Below are positions 19,775 to 21,000 of a stretch of 21,000 nt of DNA, piece by piece. Both the position numbers and the translations under genes were made by a program. The stretch's first letter is position 1. Each line of letters opens with the position of its first letter. Under the pieces are notes generated by a model that saw nothing but the letters and a program-made list of their open reading frames with translations, was not told where the DNA came from and ran no database searches. Source of the DNA: Glandiceps talaboti (taxonomy: Eukaryota > Hemichordata > Enteropneusta > Spengelidae); assembly GCF_964340395.1 (NCBI RefSeq), contig NC_135549.1, positions 32,061,332-32,082,331 on the forward strand, written 5' to 3'.

Positions 19775-19832
19775 ATGTTGTGGATTGGGTTTCTCAGTCT
19801 GTGTTTACTCACAAATGGAGTCTGTTCTGTCG
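19775..19832 (+). CDS. signal-peptide exon of a secreted or membrane protein, partial
   Basis: The ATG at 19775 opens 19 codons plus one base, reading MLWIGFLSLCLLTNGVCSV, then TCG|GTAAGT, a perfect intron-side donor. The peptide has a short neutral start, a hydrophobic core and small residues (G, C, S) near a likely cleavage point, as in a signal peptide. A signal peptide on a small first exon followed by a phase-1 intron is typical of animal secreted and receptor genes built from phase-1 domains. The frame is open upstream to 19601, and ACCATGG at 19653-19659 offers a second in-frame start (19655) that would add 40 residues. I favour 19775 because it puts the hydrophobic segment at the N terminus. 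No second exon is recognisable before the window ends, so the protein family is unknown. Confidence 0.5.
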
Positions 19833-20868
19833 GTAAGTAACTTCCTTGCTGTGACACCCATTTCACGGGAGATCCTGGTTCGATTCATACTTTCAATTGT
19901 AAAATTCGTAGTTGAATACATATCGTAATATATAACTTGATAAAACATCAGTTAATTCGTAGTGATATTGTGTTCTTGTACACAGTTTTCGGTTGATGTT
20001 AATATTGGTTATATATTATATCTTGATCTAACATGTAAATGATGTGACAGATATTTTGACCATATGAAAGTTAAGGTTTTACCAAACCAGTTTTACTGTC
20101 TTTTGCTTTCAGTATTTACCTAGTACAAAACGACTTTAATCTTCAACTAGTTTAGCATCTGAGAAGGCTTTTTTATTTCAAGAAGTTTAAGTTAATAACA
20201 TCACAATTTTAAGTCCAAAAGAAAATAAACTACTGTTGATTTGCTTCGAATGATTTCAAACAATTTCTCTCAGCACCTCGAATATAGCATTTTTCATAAA
20301 AACGTAAAACTCGGCAAAGTTTCATGTATCGAAGTGCTATCTGAATATCAATGTGTAATTTGTATCTCTGTCACAACGTTGTAAGAATCTAGAACTAATC
20401 TGCTGTAACTTGCAACAGTTATGAAACCGTTTTAAGTTGTGTTTTCACAACGACGTACCTAGATTAAATCCTGGTTTTTTGTTTAGCTAGTTGTTGCGTG
20501 ATGGTGACCCCATTAAAATGGCTTCATTCCATGATTTATGCAGAGATGATACATTGAGTGAATCTACAAATCTCCTAACCACCATACAAGTGTTTCACCC
20601 TCCAGCCATATAAACACAAGCTCTTTAATGACTAGATTAAAAGAAGCGACAAATCAAAATAACATTTCGCACGAAAGAAAATACAATTTATTGCTTGCAT
20701 TAATTTGTCACTAACATATAAACAATCACTCACACACAAGGACGTGAAATGTACCCTGTGAGGAATTATACTACCGTGAGGAACGAAACCATACTCAATT
20801 AACTCAATGACTTTTATGGAGTTGTGTTGACAGTGAAAGTGATATATGGAAAGACAAAAAATAACAGA
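19833..20868 (+). other. presumed first intron of the second gene
   Basis: This follows the GTAAGT donor and shows no exon that I can recognise. The acceptor probably lies beyond the window. A GGTTCGATTC sequence at 19877-19886 resembles a tRNA box B but has no matching tRNA fold. Confidence 0.4.
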
Positions 20869-21000
20869 TGAGAGAGAGAGGGGGACAGACAGACAGACAG
20901 ACAGACAGACAGATAGACAGACAAGAGACACAGACATACATAGAGACAGACAGACAGAGACAAACAGGCAGACATACATACATACATACATACATACATA
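20869..21000. repeat. compound (GA)n-(GACA)n-(CATA)n microsatellite, runs off the window
   Basis: A short GA run passes into GACA tetranucleotides with interruptions, then into CATA units that continue to the last base. The poly-(MYVC)-type frames on the minus strand are artefacts of this repeat. Confidence 0.95.

Noticed and set aside
19861-19890. tRNA gene or tRNA-derived SINE from GGTTCGATTC
   Set aside because: The box B match has no T-stem partner, no box A at the right distance and no cloverleaf. At most it is a decayed remnant.
20632-20999. Cys/Val/Ser/Leu-rich repeat proteins on the minus strand
   Set aside because: They are readings of the GACA/CATA compound microsatellite.

Overview
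This is animal (metazoan) nuclear DNA. The evidence is a spliced gene with GT-AG boundaries, a CTAAC-like branch site and an AATAAA poly(A) signal, long AT-rich gene-poor stretches, many micro- and minisatellites, and small terminal-inverted-repeat (TIR) elements. No bacterial-style gene or operon is present. The style suggests a marine invertebrate, but the sequence alone does not fix the taxon and I do not name a species.

Layout. 1-7170 is gene-free. It holds a 25-bp minisatellite (452-713), a (TGTTG)n microsatellite, two copies in opposite orientation of one short TIR element family (1922-2349 and 5331-5743), a long inverted duplication built on the end of the second copy (5686-5876), a (CA)n tract, and a third unrelated TIR element (6188-6434) sitting inside a (GATAT)n microsatellite. 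The best-supported gene is at 7466-10032 on the plus strand: two coding exons separated by a 2159-bp phase-1 intron, encoding a 135-residue secreted acidic protein with two canonical EF-hand calcium-binding loops. Its intron carries several microsatellites, an old tandem duplication and a cluster of CRE-like and CCAAT motifs. The distal poly(A) signal is at 10438.

From 10496 to about 17846, over a third of the window, runs one minisatellite with a 31-bp unit. Register arithmetic gives 233 units between a unit start at 10532 and one at 17760. It begins about 50 bp after the EF-hand gene's last poly(A) signal. It has zones of different sequence variants, and a higher-order dimer pattern near the right end. 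After it come a 114-bp (GA)n tract, a 44-bp minisatellite (18782-19330), and the probable first coding exon of a second plus-strand gene. That exon encodes a signal peptide, ends in a phase-1 GTAAGT donor, and lies below two octamer motifs and a TATA-like box; the rest of the gene continues past the window. The window ends inside a GACA/CATA microsatellite.

I found no pathway linking the two genes. Both probably encode secreted or surface proteins, and each abuts a minisatellite. The main points of interest are the size, exact register and sequence content of the 31-bp array, and the structured TIR elements with readable target-site duplications. I do not see a defence system or other multi-gene system.
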